Source: Chitinophagales bacterium
GTDB lineage: Bacteria; Bacteroidota; Bacteroidia; Chitinophagales; UBA10324
Assembly (NCBI GenBank): GCA_019694975.1
Contig: JAIBAY010000008.1
Coordinates: 155,193-219,192 of the forward strand
DNA: 64,000 nucleotides
Direction: 5' to 3'
Position numbers and translations under genes: made by a program. Shown here piece by piece: positions 25,759-35,986 of this stretch (positions are counted from its first letter, which is position 1; every line of letters begins with the position of its first letter). Below the pieces are notes generated by a model that did not search any database, had not been told where the DNA came from, and worked only from the letters and a program-made list of their open reading frames with translations.

Positions 25759-27801
25759 ATGCGGACTAACATCAATTTATTAATTGCTTTCATGCTGTTG
25801 TTTCAAGGCATGGCCTTCAGTCAGCAGGTGATGACACCCGACCTGTTATGGCAGTTAGGAAGAGTGAGCGGGGAGATGCTTTCACCTGACGGGAAGAATG
25901 TGATTTATGGTGTCACCGTATATGACATGGCAGCCAACAAAGGTGAACGCAATCTTTTTTCCATTCCGTTAACCGGTGGTGCAGCAAAACAAATCTCTTC
26001 AACAACGGGAACAGAATACAACGTGCAGGTTACGCCATCGGGCAAAATGGGTTACCTCTACAACGGACAATGGTGGGAAGCGGAATGGGATGGCAGCGGG
26101 GCAAGGCAGATATCATTCATAGAAGGCGGAGTTGACAATGTGAAAATTTCCGCGGATGGAAAATATGTCTTGTTTTCTCAGGAAGTGAAAGTGCAGAACA
26201 CCATCACCGATCGTTACCCTGATCTGCAAAAAGTAAATGCACATGGAGGAGATGACCTCATGTACCGTCATTGGGATACCTGGGAGGACGGAGCATACAA
26301 TCATGTTTTTTATGCCTTGTACACTGCTACCGGTTTCACCAATGCGAAGGATATCATGCAGGGTGAGACATTCGACTGTCCGCAAACACCTTTTGGCGGA
26401 GCCGAAGATTTTATTTTTGACGCTGCGGGAACGGGTATCTATTATGTGTGCAAAAAGAAAAGCGGAAAGGATGCCGCCGTCAGCACCAACACTGATATCT
26501 ATTACTATTCCATCCTCAATGGCACCACCTTGAATATCACCGACGGCAATAGCGGCTATGATATGCAGCCGCAACTATCTCCCAAAGCCAATGTGCTGGC
26601 CTATACTTCTATGGCACGTGACGGATTTGAAGCGGATAAGAACAGGCTGTTCATAAAAAATATCGCTACCGGTCAGCAATATGACCTCACCAAAGACTGG
26701 GACGAAACAGTGGAGTCATTCCGTTGGAGTGCCGATGGAACAAAGATCTATTTCCTGGCGGTGAAGGAAGCAACTGAACAGATATTTGAAATGACTTTAC
26801 CGAAAGATCCTGCAAAAAATGCCGCCGTCACCATCAGGCAGGTCACTAAGGGCGACTTTGACCTGAATGCACTGATCGGCCAGCAGGGTGATTGGATGAT
26901 CGCCGCCAAAAGTGATATGAATCATGCAGCAGAATTGGTGCGCGTCAATCTTAAGACCGGAGAGGTATTGAATTTAACAACAGTAAATAAGCCGGCATAC
27001 GACGGCATTAAGCTGAGCCGTATTGATAAGGTTTGGATGAAGACTACCGACGGGCAGCGGATGCTTACATGGGTGATTTATCCGCCTGATTTCGATGCCG
27101 CTAAAAAGTATCCGACACTGTTGTATTGCCAGGGTGGACCACAGTCAGCCGTTTCGCAGTTTTATTCTTTTCGCTGGAATTTTCAACTGATGGCTGCCAA
27201 TGGTTATGTCGTCATCGCACCCAACCGGCGCGGTTTGCCGGGCTTTGGCACGAAGTGGAATGAAGACATCAGCCAGGATTGGGGCGGACAGCCGATCCGG
27301 GATTATCTTACGGCAATTGATTCGGCGGCAACATGGAGTTTCGTTGACAAGACACGCCTTGGTGCCGTTGGCGCCAGTTACGGCGGTTATTCCGTCTACA
27401 TGCTGGAAGGATTGGGCGAAGGACGATTCAAAAGCATGATCGCGCATTGCGGCGTGTTTGATTTGAACAGTTGGTATGCCTCTACTGAAGAAATTTGGTT
27501 TGCCAACTGGGACCTCGGCGGTTCCTTCTGGCAGAAGCCCCGGCCTAAAAGTTATGCTTTATCCAATCCGATTAGTTTGATCGACCGGTGGAAGACACCG
27601 ATCATGATTATGGAAGGGGAGAGGGATTATCGTATTCCGTACACACAAGGCCTGGAAGCTTACCAGGTTGCACAACTCAAAGGCATTAAGAGCAGGTTGC
27701 TGGTATTTCCTGATGAGGGCCATTGGGTGTTGAAGCCACAGAACAGTTTATTATGGCACCGTGAGTTTTACCGTTGGCTGGATGAGACTTTGAAGAACTG
27801 A
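25759..27801 (+). CDS. Secreted S9 family peptidase (DPP-type alpha/beta hydrolase)
   Basis: 680 aa with a signal peptide (1-20, ending MAFSQ). Residues ~25-430 form a beta-propeller of WD40-like/TolB-like blades (LSPDGKNVIYGV, ISADGKYVLFSQ, WSADGTKIYFLA). Residues ~440-680 are the prolyl-oligopeptidase catalytic domain with triad Ser540 (VGASYGGY), Asp623 (ERDYRIP) and His655 (DEGHWV). Such enzymes release dipeptides or short peptides in the periplasm. It has no T9SS sorting domain. Exact specificity (DPP IV, DPP5 or other) is uncertain. Confidence 0.92.
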   Translation: MRTNINLLIAFMLLFQGMAFSQQVMTPDLLWQLGRVSGEMLSPDGKNVIYGVTVYDMAANKGERNLFSIPLTGGAAKQISSTTGTEYNVQVTPSGKMGYLYNGQWWEAEWDGSGARQISFIEGGVDNVKISADGKYVLFSQEVKVQNTITDRYPDLQKVNAHGGDDLMYRHWDTWEDGAYNHVFYALYTATGFTNAKDIMQGETFDCPQTPFGGAEDFIFDAAGTGIYYVCKKKSGKDAAVSTNTDIYYYSILNGTTLNITDGNSGYDMQPQLSPKANVLAYTSMARDGFEADKNRLFIKNIATGQQYDLTKDWDETVESFRWSADGTKIYFLAVKEATEQIFEMTLPKDPAKNAAVTIRQVTKGDFDLNALIGQQGDWMIAAKSDMNHAAELVRVNLKTGEVLNLTTVNKPAYDGIKLSRIDKVWMKTTDGQRMLTWVIYPPDFDAAKKYPTLLYCQGGPQSAVSQFYSFRWNFQLMAANGYVVIAPNRRGLPGFGTKWNEDISQDWGGQPIRDYLTAIDSAATWSFVDKTRLGAVGASYGGYSVYMLEGLGEGRFKSMIAHCGVFDLNSWYASTEEIWFANWDLGGSFWQKPRPKSYALSNPISLIDRWKTPIMIMEGERDYRIPYTQGLEAYQVAQLKGIKSRLLVFPDEGHWVLKPQNSLLWHREFYRWLDETLKN

Positions 27802-27933
27802 ACGGACAACCTTAGCTGCCTCATCAACGGTGCATGCTGATTGAGTCCTGCTTATTATTACACTGCTGTTCTGCCGGTATAGGAATCTTCTTCCTGCCAG
27901 ATTGCTTATCCTGCAATTACACCAAATACCTTT

Positions 27934-27941
27934 TATTTTTG
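27934..27941 (+). promoter_or_regulatory. -7 promoter element TATTTTTG for valS
   Basis: Exact TAnnTTTG match whose G is 20 nt before ATG 27961. Confidence 0.65.
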
Positions 27942-27960
27942 CGACTCAAATATTGTGAAG

Positions 27961-30636
27961 ATGGAATTGCCCAAAACTTTTGACCCGACAGGATTAGACG
28001 ACAGGTGGTATCAGCAATGGATGGAACAGCGCCTTTTCGAGTCGAAACCGGATGACAGAGAACCATATACCATTGTTATTCCTCCGCCGAATGTTACCGG
28101 CGTGCTCCACATGGGTCATGCACTCAACAATACCATCCAGGATATATGCATTCGCCGTGCCCGCATGCAAGGGAAGAATGCCTGTTGGGTGCCGGGTACC
28201 GATCATGCCTCCATTTCCACGGAAGCGAAAGTAGTGGCCATGCTCCGCGAGAAAGGTATCGAAAAGCGCGACTTGTCCAGGGAAGAATTTCTGAAATATG
28301 CATGGGAATGGCGAGATAAATACGGTGGTATCATCCTTACGCAGATACGGAAACTGGGTTGTAGTTGCGACTGGAACAGGACGACATTTACCATGGATGA
28401 TGACTACTACAAGGCTGTCATCCGTGTGTTCATCGACCTTTACAATAAAGGCCAAATCTATCGTGGCTATAAGATGATTAACTGGGATCCAAAGGCAAAA
28501 ACTTCCTTGAGTGATGAAGAGGTGATCAAGCGGGAGGTGAAATCAAAATTATATTTCGTCCGTTATCAGTTGTCTGATGATCCCGCTGCATGGATTACCA
28601 TTGCCACCGTACGTCCGGAAACTATTTTAGGCGACAGCGCTATCTGTGTGCATCCGGAAGACGTACGCTACAAAAATCTCGTAGGCCGTTATGCTTTGGT
28701 TCCGCTGATCGACCGGCGTATTCCAATCATTGCAGATGAATATGTGGAGCGGGAATTTGGAACAGGTGCCCTGAAGGTGACGCCTGCCCATGACATGAAT
28801 GACTACAACCTTGGGCTGAAGCATCAGCTGGAAGTAATTGATACGCTCAATGAAGATGGCACGATGAGTAAAGCGGCACAGCTTTATGTCGGCCAGGATC
28901 GCTTTGAGTGCAGGAAAAATATTGTGAAAGATCTGGAGGTAGAAGGTCACCTGGTGAAAGTGGAAGACTACACCAACCAGGTTGGATTTTCTGAAAGAAC
29001 AGATGTGGTGGTGGAACCGCGGCTCTCTATGCAATGGTGGTGCAGTATGCAAAGCATGGCTCAGCCAGCATTGGAAGCTGTAATGAATGACAGCATTAAA
29101 TTCTATCCTTCGAAATTCAAAACAAACTACCGGCTCTGGATGGAAGGCATACGCGACTGGTGCATCAGCAGGCAGCTTTGGTGGGGACATCGCATTCCGG
29201 CATGGTACACACACGATGGCAGATTCGCGGTAGCGGAAACAGCAGCGGAAGCAGCGGAAATACTAAACAGGCAAGCAGCGGAGAATTCAGCAAAATCTTC
29301 CGGCAGCAGTGCAGTGGGTTCGGTCACTGCTCAGGAATTGCAGCAGGATGAAGATGTGCTTGATACCTGGTTTTCCAGCTGGTTGTGGCCATTTGAAGTG
29401 TTCAAAGGATTAAGCAATCCGGGTAATGCTGAAGTAAAATATTATTACCCTACACAAACACTGGTGACTGCTCCTGAAATCATCTTCTTCTGGGTGGCAC
29501 GTATGATCATGAGCGGCTTTGAATACATGGAGGCCAAACCGTTTGACCAGGTGTATTTTACAGGTATTGTGCGCGATAAGCAGGGAAGAAAAATGTCGAA
29601 GTCGCTGGGTAATTCCCCTGACCTGCTGGCATTGATTGAAAAGTATGGCGCGGATGCGGTGCGTTTCGGCATCCTGATTTCATCACCTGCCGGCAATGAT
29701 ATTTTATTCGACGAAAAGCTGGTGGAGCAGGGCAGGAATTTCAACAATAAATTGTGGAACGTATTACGATTGGTGAAGGGATGGGAAGTAACCGGTGACC
29801 CTGAAGATAATCGGCAGATAAGTGCAGCGAATGCGTTTGCTGTTGCCTGGTTTGAAAACAGACTGAATGCCGTAACGCAGCAGATCGGCAGATTGTTTGA
29901 CCAGTTCGATATCTCTCCGGCTTTGAAGGAAATCTATTCACTGATTTGGGACGATTTCTGTTCATGGTACCTCGAGATGATCAAACCTGAATTCGGTCAG
30001 CCCGCCGATGCTTATTCGTATAACAAAACCATTGGTTTCATTGAACGGCTAATGCAGTTACTGCATCCTTTCATGCCGTTTATTTCCGAAGAGGTTTTTC
30101 ACCAGGTTAAAGAAAGAAGTGCCGGAGAATTCCTGGTGACTTCACAATTAAGGGAAGTGCCGGATGCTGATCCGCAAATCATTGCAGGCGGTGAAAAGGC
30201 TAAGGAAATCATCAGCGCCATAAGGGATATTCGCAACCGAAATGGATTGAAGCAAAAAGTTTTATTGTCACTTTTCATTTCCGGCAATATGAAGATGGAG
30301 GAAGGGATGAAGCAGGTTATTTCCAAACTCGCCGCACTTAATACGATTCAGAAAACCGATTACGACATTGAGCAGTCCTTCTCATTCCTGATCGGCTCGG
30401 ATAAATACTTCCTGGAATCACCGGACGGCCTGGGCAGTGGCGAAGAAAAAGCGAGGCTTGAAAAAGACATCGAGTACCAGTTAGGTTTCCTGAACTCAGT
30501 GATGAAGAAACTCGAAAATCAAAACTTTGTTGCCAGAGCATCCGCAGACATTATTGAAAAAGAACGGAAAAAGGCAGAGGACGCAAGAGAGAAAATCAGG
30601 TTGATGGAAGAACGGTTGCGCAGTATAACAGGTTGA
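27961..30636 (+). CDS. valS: Valyl-tRNA synthetase
   Basis: 891 aa; ATG 27961 is preferred to the GTG six bases upstream because of promoter spacing. A class I synthetase that charges tRNA-Val and edits threonine. The HIGH-type motif is PPNVTGVLHMGHAL and the KMSKS loop is GRKMSKSLGNSPDL. The editing (CP1) domain is at about 190-350. The segment DEDVLDTWFSSWLWPF is of the Bacteroidota type. Directly before it, residues ~422-455 are a Ser/Ala-rich spacer. A C-terminal coiled-coil arm (about 820-891) ends the protein. Confidence 0.96.
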   Translation: MELPKTFDPTGLDDRWYQQWMEQRLFESKPDDREPYTIVIPPPNVTGVLHMGHALNNTIQDICIRRARMQGKNACWVPGTDHASISTEAKVVAMLREKGIEKRDLSREEFLKYAWEWRDKYGGIILTQIRKLGCSCDWNRTTFTMDDDYYKAVIRVFIDLYNKGQIYRGYKMINWDPKAKTSLSDEEVIKREVKSKLYFVRYQLSDDPAAWITIATVRPETILGDSAICVHPEDVRYKNLVGRYALVPLIDRRIPIIADEYVEREFGTGALKVTPAHDMNDYNLGLKHQLEVIDTLNEDGTMSKAAQLYVGQDRFECRKNIVKDLEVEGHLVKVEDYTNQVGFSERTDVVVEPRLSMQWWCSMQSMAQPALEAVMNDSIKFYPSKFKTNYRLWMEGIRDWCISRQLWWGHRIPAWYTHDGRFAVAETAAEAAEILNRQAAENSAKSSGSSAVGSVTAQELQQDEDVLDTWFSSWLWPFEVFKGLSNPGNAEVKYYYPTQTLVTAPEIIFFWVARMIMSGFEYMEAKPFDQVYFTGIVRDKQGRKMSKSLGNSPDLLALIEKYGADAVRFGILISSPAGNDILFDEKLVEQGRNFNNKLWNVLRLVKGWEVTGDPEDNRQISAANAFAVAWFENRLNAVTQQIGRLFDQFDISPALKEIYSLIWDDFCSWYLEMIKPEFGQPADAYSYNKTIGFIERLMQLLHPFMPFISEEVFHQVKERSAGEFLVTSQLREVPDADPQIIAGGEKAKEIISAIRDIRNRNGLKQKVLLSLFISGNMKMEEGMKQVISKLAALNTIQKTDYDIEQSFSFLIGSDKYFLESPDGLGSGEEKARLEKDIEYQLGFLNSVMKKLENQNFVARASADIIEKERKKAEDAREKIRLMEERLRSITG

Positions 30637-30783
30637 CATCGTAAGCACCTGTTACCGGACTTTGATAATGTTTTCGCTTCAGCTGCCTGTTATGCCACAC
30701 ATTGCTGAAGACGATAATAGCTGGTCGCACCGTTTTTACGGAAACGGTTATACTCCGCCAACCCGCAGATCATCAACTTTCAT

Positions 30784-30791
30784 TACGTTTG
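30784..30791 (+). promoter_or_regulatory. -7 promoter element TACGTTTG
   Basis: Exact TAnnTTTG match 55 nt upstream of the small membrane-protein gene at 30846. It supports that gene as real. Confidence 0.5.
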
Positions 30792-30845
30792 GCAAATCCA
30801 TCGGCGATGCTGCTTCGTATATGAGGCTTCAATGCATACGATGCG

Positions 30846-31262
30846 ATGATTCTTTCTACAAAATACCAGGCATACCGGCTCAAGGCTCAGCGCATCCTGC
30901 GGATCATCGGTCTCGTTATTGTTGGTGCTGTGAATGCCTTTGTATTGCTTACCAATGATTATCCTTCCGGGTCGGGTTATTTACAAGAGATGGCCGGCTT
31001 TGTAAACCATGCAACCCGCGACCATCACATAAATTCAACTCCTTTTTCTTTCCGGTTTATGGTGCACGCCGCAGATCTGCCGGTTATGGACACTGCTGCT
31101 TCACTGCCAGTCAACTCTTCAAATTTCCACTCGCTCTTACTATCGCTCGCTACAATTGTGAGCGCAATGCTATTGATATGTTTTTGTTTCTTCAGGGGTG
31201 AAGAAGATAGAAACACACAATTCTTTCCTGCTGTCTTCCTGCCGCCACCGGAAAATCTATAA
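30846..31262 (+). CDS. Small two-helix membrane protein, unknown function
   Basis: 138 aa, not recognised. Two hydrophobic segments (about 20-35, RIIGLVIVGAVNAFVLL, and 97-112) flank a periplasmic-looking loop of about 60 residues. The C-terminus ends in FFPAVFLPPPENL. The support is a consensus -7 element upstream, an uninterrupted frame, and its place just before the TonB receptor in the same direction (184-nt gap). The layout suggests joint regulation with the receptor, but this is inference. An overlapping frame at 30662-30958 is less likely. Confidence 0.6.
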   Translation: MILSTKYQAYRLKAQRILRIIGLVIVGAVNAFVLLTNDYPSGSGYLQEMAGFVNHATRDHHINSTPFSFRFMVHAADLPVMDTAASLPVNSSNFHSLLLSLATIVSAMLLICFCFFRGEEDRNTQFFPAVFLPPPENL

Positions 31263-31446
31263 CCTCACGTACCAATAGGTCAGCACAAATTTTTTTCTTC
31301 AGCGATATCGTTATCCTGATGCTTGTGTACTGACATTTTTCCTCCATTTATCGCTCACCGCAATTCCATGTGACTGCTGCTGATTGCTTGTTGCAATCAG
31401 GTTAGCCGGACACAGGATTACTGCTAAACTTAAATTCATTTTCGCT

Positions 31447-33744
31447 ATGAAACTGTTACCCGTTTACCTTTTTGCTTTGGTGCTGATAAACTTTCATAAT
31501 GCAACAGCGCAAAGCATGCTGCTTGAAGGAACTGTCATTGACAACCTTACTAATAGTCCGGTAACCGGACTCACCGTTTCTATGGAGGAAGATCATCTCA
31601 TTGCACTTACAGATACCAATGGATACTATTCATTCCGGAATATTTCCGCCAAGATGTACACGGTCACATTCAGTAAACAGGATTATGTTACAAAAGAGAT
31701 GCATATCACCGTTTCTCCCGCAGGAACCACGGTATTAAATATTTCAATTTCACCGGCCGTTATCAGCCTGCCTGATCTTGTGGTCAGGGGTGATGTGCCG
31801 GTTACGGCCGCATCGTCACAGGTATTGAACGTTATTGATTTTCACCTCCGCCCTAAAAATTCTGCGCAGGACATGCTTCGGCTCGTGCCCGGCTTATTCA
31901 TCGCCCAGCATGCCGGTGGAGGAAAAGCAGAACAGATTTTTGTGCGCGGCTTCGACTGTGATCACGGAACAGATGTGGCAGCATTTGTTGATGGTATTCC
32001 GGTTAATATGCCTTCGCATGGCCATGGCCAGGGTTATGCAGATCTTCATTTCCTGATTCCGGAAACGGTGCAGCGAATGGATATCGCCAAGGGACCGTAC
32101 TTCGCGCAAAACGGCGATTTTTCCACCGGTGCAACGGTTAGGTTCCGTACGCTCGATCAACTTGATGAGAACTCATTCAGCACAGATTTTACCTCAGCAC
32201 CAACACAGCGCGGATTCAGCGGCAGCCATGCCCTGCTGATGTTGCAGCTTCCGTTACAATCAGCTGTTGTGAACTCATACATAGCCGGCGATTTCGTTTT
32301 CAACCCGTCTTATTTCGATGCAACCCAAAATTTTCACCGCTTTACCCTGTTCAATAAAAATACATTCAGGTTAAGTGAAAACACCACCGCTATGCTTTCC
32401 TATAATGGCTTCAGTTCAACATGGAATGCATCAGGCCAGGTACCGGGGCGTGCAATAGAAAGCGGCTTGATCAATCGTTTTGGTGCTATTGATTCAATGG
32501 AAGGCGGACTGACTTCGAGAACCAACCTTAATTTTGAAATAAATTCAAAAATTGGTAACAACAATTTTCAGTCGCAGATTTATTATGCTGATTACCACTT
32601 CAAACTGTTTTCCAACTTCACCTTCTTTCTCAACGATCCTGTGCATGGAGACATGATTGAACAGGATGATGACCGTACCATTGGCGGATACAATGGTGCA
32701 TTCTCTATACCGGGCCAACTCGGCACAATGCCGGTGAAGACTACGCTTGGACTTGGTTTGCGGGCTGATCAGACGCATGTGATGCTTTGGCATTCACCGG
32801 CAAGAGAAAGGCTTTCAGTCACTGCCGATGCCATGATCATGGAACAAAGTATGAATGGCTGGATTAAAGAGGAATTCAGCTTAACGCCGCAGCTTAAAGC
32901 GCAATTGGGTTTGCGGTTTGACTATTTCACGTTTGATGTAAATGACCTTATTACAGCTGATTCCAGCCATCATAATATTTCAGGGTTTAACTATCAGACC
33001 TTGGCCCAGCCTAAACTGAATTTGGTGTATTCACCTTCCAATAATATTCACCTGTTTTTGAATACCGGAATCGGGTTTCATTCCAACGATGCACGGGCCG
33101 TAGTACAGGATTCGTTAAATCACCGTCTTCCATTGGCTGCCGGTGGTGAAGTGGGAACGCAGGTTCGCGTAGGATCGGTGATATTTTCTGTGGCGCTGTG
33201 GACCTTGCAACTTGAAAATGAGCTCGTGTATGTAGGTGATGAGGGAACAACGGAAGATAACGGACCAAGCAGTCGCATGGGAGTTGATTTCTCGGCCCGT
33301 TACCAGGTGTTGAAATGGTTGTTCGCCGATATGGATGTGAATTATGCCAAAGGTTTTTTACTCAGCAACTTTTTTGGAGATAAATTGATCGAAGATAATG
33401 TTATACCGCTCGCTCCGAGGGTCACTTCAACCGGCGGTCTAACCGTGGTTCAACAGCGGGGATGGGAAGGATCACTGCGCTATCGCTTCATGAGTGACCG
33501 GCCGGCCAATGAATCCAACACGGTAAAAGCAAAAGGATACTTTGTGATGGATGCTGCAGTAGCCTATCGTTGGGAGCATGTCCGCATTGGAATGAATGTT
33601 GAAAATCTTACGAATGCCGCTTGGAACGAGGCTCAGTTTGATACCGAATCACGTTTGTTTGATGAGCCTTCACCCGTGTCAGAACTGCATTTCACACCCG
33701 GAACACCGGTTGCCGTAAAAGGAAGCGTGTCATACATTTTTTGA
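31447..33744 (+). CDS. TonB-dependent outer-membrane receptor with carboxypeptidase-like N-terminal domain
   Basis: 765 aa from ATG 31447, which opens a signal peptide (MKLLPVYLFALVLINFHNATAQ); an upstream TTG at 31384 has no signal context. Residues 24-110 are a CarboxypepD_reg-like domain (GTVIDNLTNSPVTGLTVSM...TDTNGYYSFRN). The plug (about 135-245) contains DMLRLVPGLFIAQHAGGG and FVRGFDCDHGTDVAAFVDG. Next comes a His-rich turn (MPSHGHGQGYADLHF). A 22-strand-type barrel follows, ending in an aromatic residue (VSYIF). It imports a ligand using proton-motive force via TonB. The ligand is unknown; the His/Asp-rich plug hints at a metal or metal chelate, with low confidence. No SusD partner follows. 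Confidence 0.9.
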   Translation: MKLLPVYLFALVLINFHNATAQSMLLEGTVIDNLTNSPVTGLTVSMEEDHLIALTDTNGYYSFRNISAKMYTVTFSKQDYVTKEMHITVSPAGTTVLNISISPAVISLPDLVVRGDVPVTAASSQVLNVIDFHLRPKNSAQDMLRLVPGLFIAQHAGGGKAEQIFVRGFDCDHGTDVAAFVDGIPVNMPSHGHGQGYADLHFLIPETVQRMDIAKGPYFAQNGDFSTGATVRFRTLDQLDENSFSTDFTSAPTQRGFSGSHALLMLQLPLQSAVVNSYIAGDFVFNPSYFDATQNFHRFTLFNKNTFRLSENTTAMLSYNGFSSTWNASGQVPGRAIESGLINRFGAIDSMEGGLTSRTNLNFEINSKIGNNNFQSQIYYADYHFKLFSNFTFFLNDPVHGDMIEQDDDRTIGGYNGAFSIPGQLGTMPVKTTLGLGLRADQTHVMLWHSPARERLSVTADAMIMEQSMNGWIKEEFSLTPQLKAQLGLRFDYFTFDVNDLITADSSHHNISGFNYQTLAQPKLNLVYSPSNNIHLFLNTGIGFHSNDARAVVQDSLNHRLPLAAGGEVGTQVRVGSVIFSVALWTLQLENELVYVGDEGTTEDNGPSSRMGVDFSARYQVLKWLFADMDVNYAKGFLLSNFFGDKLIEDNVIPLAPRVTSTGGLTVVQQRGWEGSLRYRFMSDRPANESNTVKAKGYFVMDAAVAYRWEHVRIGMNVENLTNAAWNEAQFDTESRLFDEPSPVSELHFTPGTPVAVKGSVSYIF

Positions 33745-34051
33745 CGGTGGAATGCTGCATGCCGGGGTGCTTTTCCGGGCGTTCGAAGGTTAATTGAATA
33801 ATGGTCGGATTGTTTAATGGTTAATTAGCTGACCGTTAGGTTGCTGTTGAGTAATTATTGTTATGGCTGATGATTGGGCTTTTTAGCCATGGTCCGTTTA
33901 TGCATCCGCCGGAAGTTTATACTGTGCTGATACGCTGAATGTGGAATAAGCAAAGCCGCCTTATGCCACAATAAAACAAGCTGGCGGGCTATCAATGCAA
34001 CCTTTAATTCCGTTACCTTCGAACTCCCAAACCCGGCCTGCCGGTACAAGC
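33745..34051. other. Intergenic region upstream of dnaG
   Basis: About 307 nt with no credible gene apart from the promoter at 34014-34021. ATGGCT and AGCCAT repeats near 33863-33893 can form a weak hairpin. Upstream in-frame ATG 33995 lies before the promoter and is not used. Confidence 0.5.
34014..34021 (+). promoter_or_regulatory. -7 element variant TACCTTCG for dnaG
   Basis: TAnnTTCG variant, 31 nt before ATG 34052. The identical octamer precedes the gene at 55719, which suggests a real promoter variant. Confidence 0.5.
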
Positions 34052-35983
34052 ATGATCACCGCCCATAGCAAAGATGAGATTATAGCTGCCGCCCGTATCG
34101 AGGAAGTGGTGGGCGATTTCGTGAACCTGAAAAAACGGGGAACAAATTTCGTCGGCTTGTGTCCTTTCCATACGGAAAAGACGCCCTCGTTTCATGTTTC
34201 GCCCTCAAAAGGCATCTTTAAATGTTTTGGTTGCGGTAAAGGAGGTGACTCTGTGACGTTTATCATGGAGCATGAAAAGTTTACGTATCCGGAATCACTT
34301 CGCTACCTCGCGCAGAAATATAATCTCGTGGTAGAGGAAACCGGTGACCTGCAAAAGGAACAGGGAGACAAGATGGTGAAAGACTCTTTATTCATCATCA
34401 ATCAGTTTGCACAGCAGTATTTTAATGATAATTTATTGAAGACCGCGGAAGGCCGGAATATCGGCCTGGCTTATTTTAAGGAAAGAGGATTCACCGATGA
34501 AATGCAGAAGAAGTTTATGCTGGGCTACGCGCTGTCTGATGCCGGGGCCTTTACCAAAACAGCAGTGAAAAGCGGCTATCAGCTGCATTTGCTGGAACAG
34601 GCCGGGCTTGTCAAGGAGAAAGGTGAAAAGAAAGTGGATTTTTTTCATCATCGCGTGATATTTCCGATCCTCAACTTATCAGGCAAGGTGGTGGCATTTG
34701 CAGGCCGCATGATGGTGAAGGACGACCGCGCTCCCAAGTATATTAATTCACCGGAAACGGAAATCTATCACAAGAGTCAGTTGGTATATGGCATTTATCA
34801 GGCACGTACCGCCATTCGCAAAGAGGATGAGTGTTTCCTGACGGAAGGGTATACGGACGTGATTTCCATGCACCAGGCAGGAATTGAAAATGTGGTTGCT
34901 TCGTCAGGTACTTCCCTCACGCCCGAGCAAATCAAGCTCATCAGGCGGTTTACTGCTAACATCACAATTTTATATGATGGTGATCAGGCAGGCATTAAGG
35001 CCGCCTTGCGCGGACTGGAACTGATGGCAGGAGAGGACGTGAATGTACGGGTCGTACTGCTGCCTGATGGTGAAGATCCTGATTCTTTCCTGCATAAAAA
35101 CGGAAGCACAGCATTCAGAGATTACGTTGCCGCTAACAAAAAACATTTCCTGCAGTTTAAAACGGAGTTGTTGCTGGCAGGAACAGGAAATGATCCGCTG
35201 AAAAAAGCCGGCGTGATTAAGGACATCGTTGAAACCCTCGCCCGGATACCTGATCCGATCAAGCGATCGGTGCTGATTAAAGAATGCAGCAGGGAACTGG
35301 AGGTAGGCGAACAGGTGCTTATCACGGAAGTAAACAAGGTGAAACGGCGCCAGCTGAAAAAGGAAACCGGTGCGCCTGATTTCGAAGCGGATGCATTATA
35401 CCAGGATCAGTCACCGGCCGAAGATCATTCGCAGCAACAACAGGATCAGCAGGCGAAGGATTTCTACCAGGAGATGGGAATCTTGCGGCTGTTACTGGAA
35501 TATGGCGAAGAAATGCTCGATGACGGTCAGAAAGTGGTGGATGTGGTGCTGGATGAGTTGAAGGAAGCACCCTTGTATAATCATGATTTTCAACTGATGA
35601 TTCATGAGATGGAAGAGATGTCGAAAAAAGGCGGTAAAGTGGACCATCATATTTTCATCAACCACGATGAAAAGAAATTCCGTGACCTGGCCATCGAGAT
35701 CATTTCATTTCCATATAACCTGAGTGAAAACTGGGAGAAGCGCCATGAAATATTCGTTAATACACCGCAAAAGAATTTTAAAAAACATGTCATCAGCACC
35801 CTGCATCATTTTAAGCTGCATAAGCTGATGAATATGAAGTTGGAGAATCAGGCGCAACTGAAAGCCGTGAAAGGGAATGAAGAAGATGAAAATCATTACA
35901 TGATTATAAATATTAAGCTGGATGAATGGATCCGGCAACTGGGCAAGTCGCTCGGCACGGTGACGGTAACTTACTTCAAGTAA
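34052..35983 (+). CDS. dnaG: DNA primase
   Basis: 643 aa. It makes RNA primers at the replication fork. The CHC2 zinc finger has Cys37, His40, Cys58 and Cys61 (GLCPFHTEKTPSF...FKCFGCGKGG). The RNA-polymerase core follows (KVVAFAGRMM, APKYINSPET), with the TOPRIM catalytic segment ECFLTEGYTDVISMH and ILYDGDQAG. A helicase-binding C-terminal region (about 455-643) begins after a Gln-rich linker. The start is set at MITAHSKDEI because homologues begin the zinc-finger domain there. The stop lies 3 nt from the stop of the convergent phosphopantetheinyl transferase gene. Confidence 0.96.
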   Translation: MITAHSKDEIIAAARIEEVVGDFVNLKKRGTNFVGLCPFHTEKTPSFHVSPSKGIFKCFGCGKGGDSVTFIMEHEKFTYPESLRYLAQKYNLVVEETGDLQKEQGDKMVKDSLFIINQFAQQYFNDNLLKTAEGRNIGLAYFKERGFTDEMQKKFMLGYALSDAGAFTKTAVKSGYQLHLLEQAGLVKEKGEKKVDFFHHRVIFPILNLSGKVVAFAGRMMVKDDRAPKYINSPETEIYHKSQLVYGIYQARTAIRKEDECFLTEGYTDVISMHQAGIENVVASSGTSLTPEQIKLIRRFTANITILYDGDQAGIKAALRGLELMAGEDVNVRVVLLPDGEDPDSFLHKNGSTAFRDYVAANKKHFLQFKTELLLAGTGNDPLKKAGVIKDIVETLARIPDPIKRSVLIKECSRELEVGEQVLITEVNKVKRRQLKKETGAPDFEADALYQDQSPAEDHSQQQQDQQAKDFYQEMGILRLLLEYGEEMLDDGQKVVDVVLDELKEAPLYNHDFQLMIHEMEEMSKKGGKVDHHIFINHDEKKFRDLAIEIISFPYNLSENWEKRHEIFVNTPQKNFKKHVISTLHHFKLHKLMNMKLENQAQLKAVKGNEEDENHYMIINIKLDEWIRQLGKSLGTVTVTYFK

Positions 35984-35986
35984 GCA

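Noticed and set aside
30662..30958. 98-aa frame before the TonB receptor
   Set aside because: It begins upstream of the consensus -7 element and overlaps the better-supported 138-aa frame.
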